Below, one piece after another: positions 53,640-64,000 of a stretch of DNA of 64,000 nucleotides. The notes under the pieces are model-generated. The model was not told the DNA's origin. It was given only the letters and a program-made list of their open reading frames with translations, and made no database searches. Source of the stretch: Lamellibrachia satsuma (taxonomy: Eukaryota; Annelida; Polychaeta; Sabellida; Siboglinidae); NCBI GenBank assembly GCA_033239005.1, contig BSQZ01000104.1, positions 1,199,001 to 1,263,000 on the forward strand. The letters run 5' to 3'. Each line of letters opens with the position of its first letter. Position 1 is the stretch's first letter. A program made the translations under genes and the position numbers.

Positions 53640-53825
53640 ATTATGCAAGACACTACCAGCTCACAAGACCCAAGTTGTTATGAGAGAACCACGCTTCAAA
53701 CTGATGACACAAACACTTGTACCAGTGCTGCTATACGTGACAGAGCTGAGGGGATATGTCCAAACTGTGCATTTTCAATGGCTGATTCATCGATCAACCA
53801 GCATCTGGATGACTTTTTAACGTAG
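53640..53825 (+). pseudogene. Degenerate UBZ4-like zinc-finger ORF end
   Basis: A 60-codon frame ends with GICPNCAFSMADSSINQHLD followed by DFLT and a stop. This matches the RAD18/UBZ4 pattern C-P-x-C...I-N-x-H-L-D-x-C-L except that the last Cys is Phe, so the zinc site is incomplete. UBZ fingers bind ubiquitin and accompany divergent HECT proteins in some animals, which makes its position beside the HECT/integrase region suggestive. The larger overlapping frame (53323-53820) is a shadow. Confidence 0.45.
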
Positions 53826-53987
53826 CTGAACATGGTCTGTCACTGTTGTCCATTTAAATGCATGTTTACAATAATCTACACGTCTGATTATTACTGTTAG
53901 TTTTCTCATCTGTATATCTTATTAAAACAAAAAAGAATCAACTACAACGAACAATGTCGTGATCTTGACTGGTAACACGAGGATCAT

Positions 53988-54300
53988 TGTGGGCAGCGGT
54001 GGCGCTGTGGTTAGAACATTGGACTCTCAATCAAGAGAACCCGGTTTCGAATCCTCTTGCTACCGTTTCAAAACATGGGCAATTGTTTTCACTCCAGTTT
54101 GCTCGACTGTATAAATGAGTACCTGGCTACAGACAGTGGTGGATATGTGAATAAATGGTGGTCATGCAGTAATTTCAGCATGACTGAATGCTTCCCAGAG
54201 AAGTCGAATTGGTGTCGGAATGAACAAGTCTGGGGTGAATTGTAAAGCGCTCAGAACAGTCATGTGGACTGGGAACCGTGCTATAGAAAAACAGCTTTTC
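53988..54300 (+). mobile_element. tRNA-derived SINE with L2-like 3' tail
   Basis: Pol III A box tggcgctgtgg (54000-54010) and B box ggtttcgaatcc (54043-54054) are spaced as in a tRNA. They are followed by an unrelated body (aaatgagtacctggc) and a tail taaagcgctcagaac...gtgctatagaaaa. The tail resembles the L2-type LINE 3' end (aaagcgctttgag ... gcgctatataaa), as known for V-SINE/MIR-like families. Not a functional tRNA. Confidence 0.75.
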
Positions 54301-54761
54301 AGTGATTTTCAGGTGAATGTCACAGATGATGCAGATAAAAGTCGAACACTACTAGAACAATGAAGTAACATTTGGAACTTATAATCTATTTTAGTGTGAA
54401 CAGTTTTCATACAACAATAAAGTATTTTAACAGACCATTGCTAACATTATTCAATGATTACCTGGAAGCTAAACACTGCAAAAACTAACGACGCCACCAG
54501 CGAGCTGTGAAGATACCACAGCCTCTGAATCAATATCAGATGGTAGCTCTCTACGTTCCTACATTGACGCATTAGAACAGTAATATGCCTTTCAGGTTAT
54601 TGTGTAAAGCGAATGGCCACACCACTGGACAGTGGTCAATAGTAGCACCATGTCTTATTGTAATTGTACAACACTAAACATTCATACACAGATACTGCTG
54701 CACATTATATCAGGCTTCAGTACCACATCACATTTGTTCATTTCACTGCTTGGGTACTCGC

Positions 54762-55564
54762 CAGGGTTGAAAAAAATCATGACTTTAAAAAAAAATCTGA
54801 TTTTTTATTTAAATCGTTTTTTTTTATTTATTTGATTTTTTTGAAATCTGGTATATAGATATTTATATAGATGTTTAAATTTGTAAACTCTTTCAAACAT
54901 GTTCTATTCAAATCGATTTAGGTTCTTCTCTTAACAGAGGGTACATGATTTTTGCTTATATAAAGACATTAGACAATGTCCACAAGGCCTCACCCCCTAT
55001 AGTTGCATAATCTGTCTTGGAAAGGAAAGCATGCTTTGTGTCTGTGGCTGTAGCAGTGGTAATTATTGTTTGTCTTTAGGGTGGATTAGCACCTGTCCAG
55101 GGCTCTGTGTACTCTAAGGGTCTCTAACCAGAATACAAACTGGTACAGTATTAAACAACTGAGTCAACATACTGAATTGGTAACAATTAGCACAAGCTAT
55201 AAGTGGACTTTAACTCAGGGCTTCTGTGTTGAAAAGATACTTCCTCTGGAAGACAACTTTGTGAGGCTTCACTACATTCAGAAAGGGAATAGCTCAAACT
55301 TACACAACGTCATAAAATATTTGACTATCAGGTTATCTGGTGACAAAACAGCTACACAAGTGTGCGCACTTTGTGTTTTGTATTAAAAAACATACAAAAC
55401 TTTGTTGATCTCGATGCTTATAAACAATTATTTGTTTTAACTTCATATAAATCAGCGATTAAAAAAACGGAAGTAAAAAAAATCATAAATCAATGATTTT
55501 TTATTTTTTTTGGAGTGATTTAAATCAATGATATAAATCAAATGATTTAAATCAAACAACCCTG
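54762..55564. mobile_element. Non-autonomous hAT element with perfect 8-bp TSD
   Basis: The left end CAGGGTTGaaaaaaatcat and the right end ...CAACCCTG are inverted. The inner flanks are runs of ttaaatc/gatttaaat. The identical octamer gtactcgc stands at 54754-54761 and 55565-55572, the 8-bp target duplication of hAT transposons. The 803-bp interior encodes no transposase. Confidence 0.88.
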
Positions 55565-55572
55565 GTACTCGC

Positions 55573-56560
55573 TAGGCTAGAGTTATGTATGCACCAGATG
55601 CAAACAGCCATGTCAAATTTAACATATCTACCCCTTGGACCACAGGTTATAGGTTAAAGGGCATTCAGTTGCGTTATGATAATTAATTAGAAATCATAAA
55701 AAACTGTTATGCCACAAAAAGATTGTATCTGTTAAAGTTTAAAGTATTTTTTATTTTGCATAACTATTGCAGGAAGCAGATATTTACTGTTAATAATCTA
55801 GTTAAACGTATACACGTATAACCATCTACAACCAATAGCGAAACAACCAACAAAATTAATTCATAAATGATATTGTCCCAGTGCAGTGCTAACAGTGCCA
55901 AAGACTAGCTCAGACAATGACTACAATTTACATTACAAATTACAAATTACAAAGTGCATTCTACGTCAAAACAATTTTCTTTGATTTGCAAAATTTTTGT
56001 AGTTTCTACATTTTGTGTCGAAAAAGCAGATCTGTGAACAGAGAACATGCAACATTCAATCAATTTGTCCACCAGAGTTGATGTAAATAAATGCTTCATC
56101 AATTATCGGCTTTAAAAAAGTGGACAGAACACTGCAGTAATCGCTTTCCATTCCATATGCTTCATTTTTCTATTTATGAGAAGTGTTTTCTAGAATATGG
56201 CATACAAAAAAAAACCAGTAAATACAAACAAGCCATTTACCAATAACATCCATATACATGTGTCATAGCAAGTTCTAGTAAGCTTTTCACATGATTAATT
56301 AGCTAGTTCGGACGGGGAAATGACGCCTAGGAACACGCCAGGAAGATCATTGGTAAACATGCGTCTCTAAACCAAATGATCACTTCATAAGTTATCTAAA
56401 GTAGTTCATCATCATTCTCATATTAACATGTTTCAAGTAATATCTCGGCAAACTGTAATGAGGACGGTTGAACAATGGCATGCCTTGAAGACGTGGCAGC
56501 TTTCGGATGATGTGTCACTATTATGACATCATTACCTATGATGCGGCTGCACTGACCTTA
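55573..56560. other. No feature recognised
   Basis: AT-rich intergenic DNA. Confidence 0.35.
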
Positions 56561-56730
56561 CAGCTTGACCTTGCAGTCTGCAGTGAGGAAGTGGTAGGCC
56601 ACCCTGTCCTCAAAGCACACCTGCAGCTGTTTAATCTTCCAGTTGACACTCCATGACTACATTTTCTGTAAGCGCCATATCCCCAGTGTCCATCAGAAGG
56701 TTGCAGTTTGATGCAACGCTCAACAGTTCC
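56560..56730 (-). CDS. Unrecognised short exon-like ORF
   Basis: The minus frame SWSVNWKIKQLQVCFEDRVA followed by YHFLTADCKVKL ends in TAA near 56571. Composition is protein-like (few stops, GC higher than flanks), but I cannot assign a family. A neighbouring frame (NCNLLMDTGDMALTENVVME) overlaps its 5' side. It may be the last exon of a decayed gene. Confidence 0.3.
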
Positions 56731-57169
56731 TGTGGACAGACACGGGGGAGATAAAACATTAGGTTTGTGTCATCGCTGGCAGGGCAAACAGCTATCTTTA
56801 TCTTTAGAGTTTAAGGGAACGCAGCACTATTTGCTGGTTTTGTTCTCAGTAAGTGGAACTACTCTGGGGCTCCATCTTTAATATAATATATTATCACAAA
56901 ATAAGGATAACAAGAGAACTGTAAAGTACAATCATAACATCTTGTTGACCATTTTAATATAATGTTTTATAGTGTTCGTACAGGTTTCACATTTGATGTA
57001 AGTACTCTGTTTCTGTTAATTAATTGGCAAACCCCAACTGGGTCTAATACCAATGGCCTGGCATCTATTCTATAAGCATTGGCCACGACCCAGCAGTTCT
57101 TTGAATTTGGAGGCGTCCTGAGCCTCAACCAAATGCGCCTGCAAGATGTTCTAGACATTTCAGGTGTGG

Positions 57170-58470
57170 GGAAAATTATATTTCTGTATTCCTCTGTGTT
57201 GGTTCTTATGTGTTTGTGCTTGTAAGTTTGATTTGAGCGCGTGTGTCTGTCAGCAGGTACAAAATTTTTTTTGGCCTGAACATCAATTTGTCCATAGACG
57301 AATTTACACGTTAATTGTAAGTTCCTCCTCCACGTCTGACCAGCCTAGTTCTTCGATCATGTGTGTAGTCGCCTTTATTGAGACGGGCAGCATTTGGTTG
57401 AATTGTTTTGAATACTTTAATGTCTCTAAGTGTGGCTCCAAAACTGTGCAACCATATTTTAGAACAGGTTGAACGAAAGTGACACAGGCTCTTTCTTTCA
57501 ATATCTGGGGACATGATTTTAAATTCCTCCTTAAGAATAACAAGGTAGCATTGGCTTTGTTGCATGTTTGGGAGACATGTGACCAGGAGAGTTTGTCAGT
57601 GATTGTCACCGCAAGATACTTCCCTTTACCAACCTGTTCTAGTTCTTGGCTGCCAAGTGAATAGAATCTAGATAATCCTTGAATGGATAGATGATCCGGT
57701 TTCTTGGTTATTAATATTAATCATAATTACCTCTCAAGAAACTGCGAGATGCAGTCGAAATATTATATTACACTTAGATGTACAATCATTCCCTAATTTT
57801 TCAAGTGCATTAAACTCTGCTTGAAAGGCTGACTGGTCCGCCCCTGTATAACAGACCATCGTCTGCAAACTGTCGGACGCTGGATGCTACATGCAGGGTT
57901 AAATCATTTATGTGTTAAAAACAGCAGAGGGGCCAGGATAGCACCCTGGGGTACGCCTGATTCGACATTGACATAATCAGAGAAGGTCCCTTCTACAAGG
58001 CAAGCTGGTTATGAAGTTTCAGAAGTTATCCAGTGATGGATGTTACCGTTAATGCTATAGTGACTGAGTTTAGGGAGGAGTTTCTTGTAAGGTACAGTGT
58101 CAAAAGCTTTAGAGAAGTCGAGAAGTCCACTTGGATCCTGTCATCCCAGAATTTCTGCAGGTCTTTTAGAGTAACTACCAGCTGTGACTCATGAGTGATT
58201 TTTTTATAAAACCATGGTAGACTGAAGTTAGAACATTATGTTCATCAAGATGTTTTCGGATATGATATACTCGATATGTATATGCTCGAGTAGTTTACAT
58301 GTTACACACGTTACTGATATTGGCCTGTAACTGACTGCTTTGTGCATACTGCCTTTCTTATATGTCAGCATAATGTCTGCCTTGCTCCAATACAAGTGTA
58401 TTTCAACTGTATTCAATGACTGATTAAAGACGCATGTGAAAATTGGAGCAAGCTCTGCTGCAGTCTATTT
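57170..58470 (-). mobile_element. Jockey/L2-like LINE RT relic
   Basis: Minus-strand pieces: AAELAPIFTCVF and WSKADIMLTYKKGSMHKAVS then YRPISVTCVTCKLLEHI (58470-58228), a decayed centre keeping VRQFADDGLLYR (about 57895-57845), and ITDKLSWSHVSQTCNKANAT then FLRRNLKSCPQILKERA (57609-57304). Multiple frame breaks. The CR1-like element abuts its 5' side. Confidence 0.8.
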
Positions 58471-58590
58471 GGTAAGGATTTTTTTTTTTTTTAACAAGAT
58501 TTAACAAGATTGCCATCTCGAACAACAAGTTCCAGATGGCAAGTGGACAAGGAAGCCATTGGCTTATCGAGAGTCCAACAATTTTCTCAT

Positions 58591-61447
58591 CTATGTGTAG
58601 CCCGCCCTTATCAGATATCTGTCAATTCTATTTTTAAACATATTCACACTACTAGCATTAACACAATCGTTTGGCAGTTTGTTCCATTCATTTATCACCC
58701 TCTGTGAGAATGAGTACTTTCTCATGTCCAACCTACACTGCTCCTTAACTAATGCTGATTTGTGTCCTCTGGTTCTACTGCCTTCTTTAAGTTTGAAGAA
58801 CATATTCCTATCAACATCCTCATAACCGTTCACTATTTTAAACACTTCTATTTGGTCTCCTCTTAGTCTCCTGGTCTCCAGTGTTGTCAAACCACATTGT
58901 AATAAGCGACTTTCGTAACTAAGGTCTCTTAATTCTGGAATCATCTTAGTTGCTCTTCGTTGTATTCTTTCTAGCTTAGCTATGTCTTTTTTACGATATG
59001 GCCTCCATGCTTGAATACAATATTCCAAATGTGGTCTAACTATTGCTTTGTACAGGGGTACAATTAGATGTTTCTCCTTATACGTGATAGTTCTCCTAAT
59101 TAGGACTAGAATTTGATTTCCTTTCGAAGCAGCAATCCCACATTGCTCTGAAACTTTCATGCCAGCATTAAATGTTACTCCTAAATACTTTTCTTGTGTG
59201 GTTCTACCTAGTACAGCATCCCCCATTTTATATTCCTCGTCCATATTTCCATGTCCTATGTGTATACATTTACACTTCCCAAAATTGAATAACATTTGCC
59301 ATTTTTCTGACCATTTAACTAATTTTTCTAGATCATCCTGTAAACTTTGTTTATCTGTATCATTAGTAACCTTTCTGAATACTTTTGTGTCATCTGCAAA
59401 TTTGAGTACTTTGCTAGATATGTCATCCTCCAAATCATTTATATATATTAAAAACAGTATAGGGCCTAACACTGATCCCTGTGGTACCCCACTCAAAACA
59501 GATTTCCAGTTTGAAATCTTACCATCTACTATTACTCTCTGTCTTCTGTGTGTAAGCCACTTTTCTATCCAGTTGATTACATCATTGCCTATACCATGGG
59601 CTTTTAGTTTAAGTAACAATCTTTGATGTGGCACTTTATCGAAAGCTTTCTGAAAATCTAAGTAGACAACATCCACTGGTGACCCGTGATCTACCCACTT
59701 TGTAATTTCTTCTAAAAAAACATAAGAGATTGGTTAGACATGACCTTGCTTTTAGGAATCCATGTTGAGATGTATTTATAAATTTATGTTTTATGAGGAA
59801 TAATGTTTCAAGTAATTTACATACAACTGATGTTAAACTCACTGGTCTGTAATTTTCTGGCTTCTTCCTCGATCCCTTCTTAAACAGCGGCGTAATGTTT
59901 GCTTCTTTCCATTCTGAAGGAACTATTCCTTCTTCTAGTGACAAGTTAAATAAGTTTGCAAGTGGTGTACTAATTTGATCAACAATTTCCTTTAGCAGTT
60001 TTGGTGGTATCCCATCAACTCCAGGTGATTTATTATCTTTCATCTTCTTAATTTTCTTTGCTATCATTTCAGGAGTTACAAATAACTGCCCTAAATATTC
60101 TGATGTATTGCCCTCAAATTTAGTCAATGGAACTGGAAGTGAGCTGATATCTTCTGTGGTAAAAACTGAGCTGAAATACTCATTCAGGACCTCTGCCATT
60201 TGGAACCCATCTGAAATTATGTTTTCACTGTTGCTTTCCAGTGGTCCGACCTTATCTCGAACTTTCTGTTTACTCCTTACATAAGCATAGAAACTCTTAC
60301 TGTCATTTTTTATATTACCTGCCAATTTTTGTTCAAAGGTTCTTTTAGATTTTCTAATTTCAGTAGTAGCTAGGTTAAGTGCCTCTTTGTAGTTGGTGTA
60401 GTCTTCTACATTTCCAGTGTGTTTATAGACCTTCCACAGCATCTGTTTGTGAGCAATTTTTCTAATAGCTTCTTTTGACAGGTGTTTTTTCCTGGATCTT
60501 TTCCCTTGTTTTCTTAATGGAATAAATTTCTCAATAATGCCCTCAATCTCATATTTTAAACAAGTCCAGCATTCTGTTGCTGTCTTGTTCTTCAGCAAAT
60601 TATTCCAATCTATATTTGCTAGATATGTTCTCATCACTTTATATCTGCCTTTGTTGAAGTTTCTCCTCCATTGTTTTTTATATGTATTCCCTGTTTTTAC
60701 TTTTATATTAAAATGGATTTGGTTATGGTCACTTGAACCCAAAGGTTCGTGTACTTTAACATTGTCAACTAATTCATTTTGAGAAGACAAAATTAAATCT
60801 AACACATTCCCACCTCTGGTTGGTTCCAAGACATGTTGAGTAAGGAAACAATCCTGTGTTAGAAGTAGAAACTGATGGTCGTCCCCTCCAGCACTCTCTA
60901 ATGATTCCCATTGTATATGGCCATGGTTAAAATCACCCATTATAACACATTCTCCCTTGCTCACCTCCCTTATCGCCTTTTGTAATTTTACATCTTCCTC
61001 TTGTCCTATGTTAGGACTACGATAAACTACTCCTATTGTTAATGTTGAGTTCCTGGTAACTATGTTACACCAAATTGCTTCCACACAATCTGCTTCACTT
61101 TTCAGTGTAATTTCATATGCTTGGATAGATTCTTTAATATACAAAATTACTCCACCTCCCCTTCTTTCTCGTCTATCCTTCCTAAACATTACATAGCCTG
61201 TCAGTGCTAACTCAGCATCTACTATATCTTCATTTGCCCATGATTCTGTGATGCCTATTACATGAGGATCAATATCTGCTACCATAATGTCTAACTCACT
61301 TTTTTTATTTACTATGCTCCTGGCATTTAAGCATACACATTTAAGTTCATTGTCTGAAATTATTGGTGAACATTTCTTTGGATGTGTATTTGTAGTAGTA
61401 CTCCTTTGAGTTTTCTCTGTCAGTTCCCCCTGCGCATCTAGTTTAAA
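58591..61447 (-). CDS. CR1-like ORF2: endonuclease-reverse transcriptase (one frameshift)
   Basis: About 950 codons in the -1 frame relative to ORF1. EEP endonuclease: KCVCLNARSIVNKKSELD, GITESW, YRSPN, MGDFNHGHIQW and GSSDHNQIHF. RT: YRPVSLTSVVCKLLE, QHGFLKARSCLTNLL, VYLDFQKAFDKVPHQRLL, SGVPQGSVLGPILFLIYIND and the catalytic FADDTKVF, then a C-terminal region ending AGYT. The first Met in this frame (61285) falls after the conserved LNARS motif, so translation must begin earlier or be fused to ORF1. One frameshift lies at the A7 tract 59714-59720 (T7 on the coding strand). The sister copy at 28.3 kb has six and stays in frame. Confidence 0.93.
61438..61447 (-). promoter_or_regulatory. Putative -1 ribosomal frameshift site
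   Basis: The coding strand reads T TTA AAC TAG in the ORF1 frame. TTTAAAC is the X-XXY-YYZ slippery heptamer. A -1 slip gives TTT AAA CTA GAT, which is exactly the ORF2 frame and is open through the endonuclease. Confidence 0.6.
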
Positions 61448-62607
61448 TAATCTATGGTACCTGTGCCCTCGTCGACAACTCTGACAAACTCACACGCAAG
61501 AACTGCAGCGCCCTTCCCTGTCAGATGAAGTCCATCTCTCATGAAAAAGTCACCTCTTCCCACAAAGTTTAACCACATGTCTACGTAGCCTACTCCCTCC
61601 TCCATACATACCTTCTGTACCTGTGTGTTGATCGCCATCCTTCTACAGTTCCTATATTCCTCACCCCTGCCTCCCACTATTGGTAATATCCCTGACAATA
61701 CGATCTGCCCAACTTGTGCCTCTTTAAGTGTCTTGATCAACCTCCTGTACTTACCAATGATGGCTGACGTTCCCTCCTTATCTGCATTGTTCGTTCCCAC
61801 ATGCACGAGAACAGCACCTCCCGTGCCACCACCCATGACCTGTCCTGCCTTCTCTGCTATATCCTCTACTTTTGCCCCTGGTAGGCATACTGTTATGTCA
61901 TCTCCTCTATTTACAATTTTATCCACTTTCGTAACGATGGAATCCCCCATAAATATCCGGGCTTTCCTCGCTTTCCCCTGTGATACTACATCGGCAAAGC
62001 TCCTTTCCTGTTGCACACTACTAGTATGCCCCCTTTCTCTCCTATCATCAACCTTTACCGTCTTACCACCAGGCAATCCCTCTCCACTCACCCGCTTACC
62101 TCTCTTTTGTTGCATTCTTTGCCTTCTGTCATCTTTCTTCTTCTTACCAGCTTTCTCCCTCACATTGCCACTGCTCTCCTTGTTCTCCTCGGTCTCACCA
62201 CCTCTGCTCTCCTCGGTCTCACCACCTCTGCTCTCCTCGGTCTCACCATCTCTGCTCTCCTCGGTCTCACCACCTCTGCTCTCCTCGGTCTCACCACCTC
62301 TGCTTTCCTCGGTCTCACCACCTCTGCTCTCCTCGGTCTCACCACCTCTGCTCTCATCATTCTCACCACCGCTGTTCACTTCTGTCTCACCCTGCCCTGT
62401 CATCATCAAAATCATACGCCTTAGCTCAATCACCTGCTCCTGCAGATATTTCACTGTAGTACATCCCCTACACACGAAATGGAAATCATCCGCCTGCACC
62501 TCCGCCCACGAATTTACACACCCGGACTTTGCAAAGTCTATCCAGCTATCGCAGCTAGAACATATCAAATTACGTTTTGCCTTTACTTGGCGTTTGCACG
62601 GCGCCAT
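61438..62607 (-). CDS. CR1-like ORF1: Cys-finger plus SGNH esterase protein
   Basis: 389 residues. N-terminal basic MAPCKRQVKAKRN is followed by a PHD-like Cys cluster (CSSCDSW, C, FHFVCRGC; residues about 17-50) and a short coiled coil. An octapeptide array ETEESRGG lies at residues 80-140, then a basic linker and an SGNH hydrolase domain (about 215-385) with block I RIFMGDSIV, block III VHVGTNN and block V DGLHLTGKGA. Esterase-bearing ORF1 proteins are typical of CR1/L2-type LINEs. The stop TAG follows directly after the slippery TTTAAAC. Confidence 0.93.
   Translation of the reverse strand: MAPCKRQVKAKRNLICSSCDSWIDFAKSGCVNSWAEVQADDFHFVCRGCTTVKYLQEQVIELRRMILMMTGQGETEVNSGGENDESRGGETEESRGGETEESRGGETEESRGGETEESRDGETEESRGGETEESRGGETEENKESSGNVREKAGKKKKDDRRQRMQQKRGKRVSGEGLPGGKTVKVDDRRERGHTSSVQQERSFADVVSQGKARKARIFMGDSIVTKVDKIVNRGDDITVCLPGAKVEDIAEKAGQVMGGGTGGAVLVHVGTNNADKEGTSAIIGKYRRLIKTLKEAQVGQIVLSGILPIVGGRGEEYRNCRRMAINTQVQKVCMEEGVGYVDMWLNFVGRGDFFMRDGLHLTGKGAAVLACEFVRVVDEGTGTIDYLN
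62175..62360. repeat. 24-bp tandem repeat in CR1 ORF1
   Basis: About seven copies of tctcctcggtctcaccacct plus ctgc; encodes ETEESRGG on the minus strand. Confidence 0.93.
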
Positions 62608-62650
62608 GTTAGAAATTAAATTTGTATTTGTTTATAATCCGTTTATAAGC

Positions 62651-63470
62651 AATTTATACTAGGTAGTCTTCACAAAGACTGTTTTTGTGTTGTAATACAC
62701 ACTTTATAGTATGTTACTTATGTCTTAATTAAATTTACAGCTACTGCCTTGCAACTTACTTTCTATGTAACAGCTGATTAACAAAACGTAATATCGCTCG
62801 CGCTAACGATATTTCAGTGACCTTATTTAAATAACACTGAATTACTACCTACGGCTAACTTTTAACAATAAATGTTGCTAAAACAAAATATTCAGGTTTT
62901 CAATATTTAATATGTACTAAATTATTTACAATAATATTATGTCTCGTATTATGTACCCAATCAACTGAAAACAACAACCCTTAATTATCGCTCGCGCTAC
63001 CGAGTCGTCGGAGACCTACGATATAAACTACCCTAAATTACTTCTATAGCTAAATTTTAACAGCAACTATTGACTAAACAAGGACTCTTGTAATTTTATG
63101 TTTAATATACACGCAATAATAATACTTATCCGATCAATATTCGACGCTTTAGACAAATATAAAATCCACCAAATTCAATCCCGTGTTCTCCTCAAGATTT
63201 CCCAAAAGCATCGTCAATGGCAATATAATGTTTTATAATAATTAGCAATCATTAACACGCAACATCATAAAAAATTAACCGGTTTCTTATAACCTGTATT
63301 CTGCACAAAGCTATACACTTCGAAGAGAGTTCAGGTTACGTTATGGCATTCCATGTCCTGTGATGTACTGTGTTGAATTGTCAAGTATTGGGTTGTACTG
63401 TCCACTGTTGTTTTGTATTGTGCTGTGTTGTACTGTCCTGTGTTGTGATGAACTGACCATCTCTCTCACT
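62651..63470. other. No gene seen
   Basis: AT-rich; a tgt-actgt-rich degenerate patch lies at 63350-63460, just before the next LINE. Nothing else recognised. Confidence 0.4.
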
Positions 63471-63474
63471 TAAT

Positions 63475-64000
63475 TTTAGAAGTTAAGGGTGATTAGAAGA
63501 AATGATTTGCCCTCATAAACACCCTGCGTGGTAAGAAGCAAAGTACTCCACTGCCTGATCATGATTCTGTGGGAAACCTAGTAAACGAATTTGGCAACTT
63601 TTTTAAAGATAAAATAGATGCTATTCGAACGGACATCAGTGTTACCGAAGCACCATATACACCATTCAGAGAGGAGGGTGTGTGTGTGCTAACTTAGATA
63701 TATTTGCGGTGGTCTCCGAGGATGATGTGCGCAAGTTAGTTATGAAATCTAAAACAACCAGCTGTGCTCTTGACCCCATGCCAACCAAATGCTTAAAAAA
63801 GCAGAATTGGATCCTATTCTAAAAAACTATCGTCCTGTATCGAATCTCCAGTATGCGTCAAAACTAACCGAGTGAGCTGTTGTAAAACAACTTTGTCTAC
63901 ACTCAGACTGTGGATTTTCTTTGCCACTTTGTCAGTCTGCTTATAGAGTAGGGCATTCTACATAAACCGCTCTTAAGGTTCAGTCGGACATTCTTCTAAA
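63475..64000 (+). mobile_element. L2/Jockey-like LINE ORF2 fragment, runs off the window
   Basis: Frames on the plus strand give NLVNEFGNFFKDKIDAIRTD and VSEDDVRKLVMKSKTTSCAL, then DPMPTKCLKK, a gap, NYRPVSNLQYASKL and LPLCQSAYRVGHST, then ALLKVQSDIL. This is the region between endonuclease and RT plus the first RT blocks of the QSAYRxxHST LINE type. It has several frame breaks and an internal deletion (LLKK jumps to DPILKNYRPVS). Confidence 0.8.

Larger units (their letters stand above)
58480..62650 (-). mobile_element. CR1-like LINE, nearly full length
   Basis: Minus-strand order: short 5' leader, ORF1 (62607-61438), ORF2 (about 61441-58591), a ~110-bp 3' UTR and a (tcttgttaaa)n-type tail ending at 58480. 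At least three truncated relatives lie in this window (6.6, 27.2-28.6 and 36.7/39.9 kb). Only one frameshift, in a homopolymer, interrupts ORF2. Confidence 0.92.

Noticed and set aside
53323..53820. 165-codon plus-strand frame
   Set aside because: Overlaps the UBZ-like frame out of register and shows no domain.
54000..54060. tRNA gene
   Set aside because: A and B boxes are present but no full cloverleaf; a SINE body and L2-like tail follow.
61625..62662. 345-codon plus-strand frame rich in Ser/Pro/Leu
   Set aside because: Antisense shadow of CR1 ORF1, which has recognisable Cys-finger and SGNH motifs.

Overview
This is eukaryotic (animal) genomic DNA, not prokaryotic. It is AT-rich and intron-dominated, with GT-AG splice signals, phase-1 EGF exons, long (TA)n and (TG)n runs, a short interstitial TTAGGG-type array and many diverged transposons. 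The repertoire (SEA and EGF domains, Ty3/gypsy, CR1-like and L2/Jockey-like LINEs, pogo/Tigger, hAT, a cut-and-paste integrase, a tRNA SINE with an L2-like tail, an NHL fragment) suggests an aquatic invertebrate or a basal chordate. The species cannot be fixed from the sequence alone.

Region 1 (about 0.2-29.5 kb, + strand) holds one split gene. I reconstruct 20 exons with fully compatible phases. They encode a type I membrane protein: a laminin/MEGF-type module, about ten EGF-like repeats, two SEA domains that each carry the G-S autocleavage motif, a juxtamembrane linker, one transmembrane helix and a short cytoplasmic tail. The 5' end lies outside the window. The introns carry a Ty3/gypsy relic, AT microsatellites, a fold-back element filled with a 28-bp minisatellite, an SGNH-esterase relic, several LINE relics and local duplications.

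Region 2 (29.5-43 kb) has no intact cellular gene that I can defend. It holds a 1.2-kb tandem duplication, an older and a younger pogo/Tigger copy, an NHL-repeat relic and an LTR- or promoter-like CpG-rich block. The younger Tigger copy has TIRs, a TA target site and subterminal repeats, and sits inside a CR1 relic.

Region 3 (43-54 kb) is the most unusual. A + strand HECT-domain gene, decayed and without its catalytic cysteine, faces a - strand multi-exon DDE integrase gene whose catalytic triad is intact. The two converge tail to tail about 125 bp apart. They are probably two cargo genes of one integrase-type DNA transposon, with a degenerate UBZ-like zinc-finger ORF and a tRNA-SINE beyond.

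Region 4 (54-64 kb) has a non-autonomous hAT element with a perfect 8-bp target duplication, a Jockey/L2-like LINE relic, a nearly full-length CR1-like LINE (- strand) and the start of another LINE running off the window. The CR1-like element carries ORF1 with a Cys finger and SGNH esterase, and ORF2 with EN and RT. Its ORF1/ORF2 junction is a perfect -1 frameshift heptamer (T TTA AAC followed directly by TAG).
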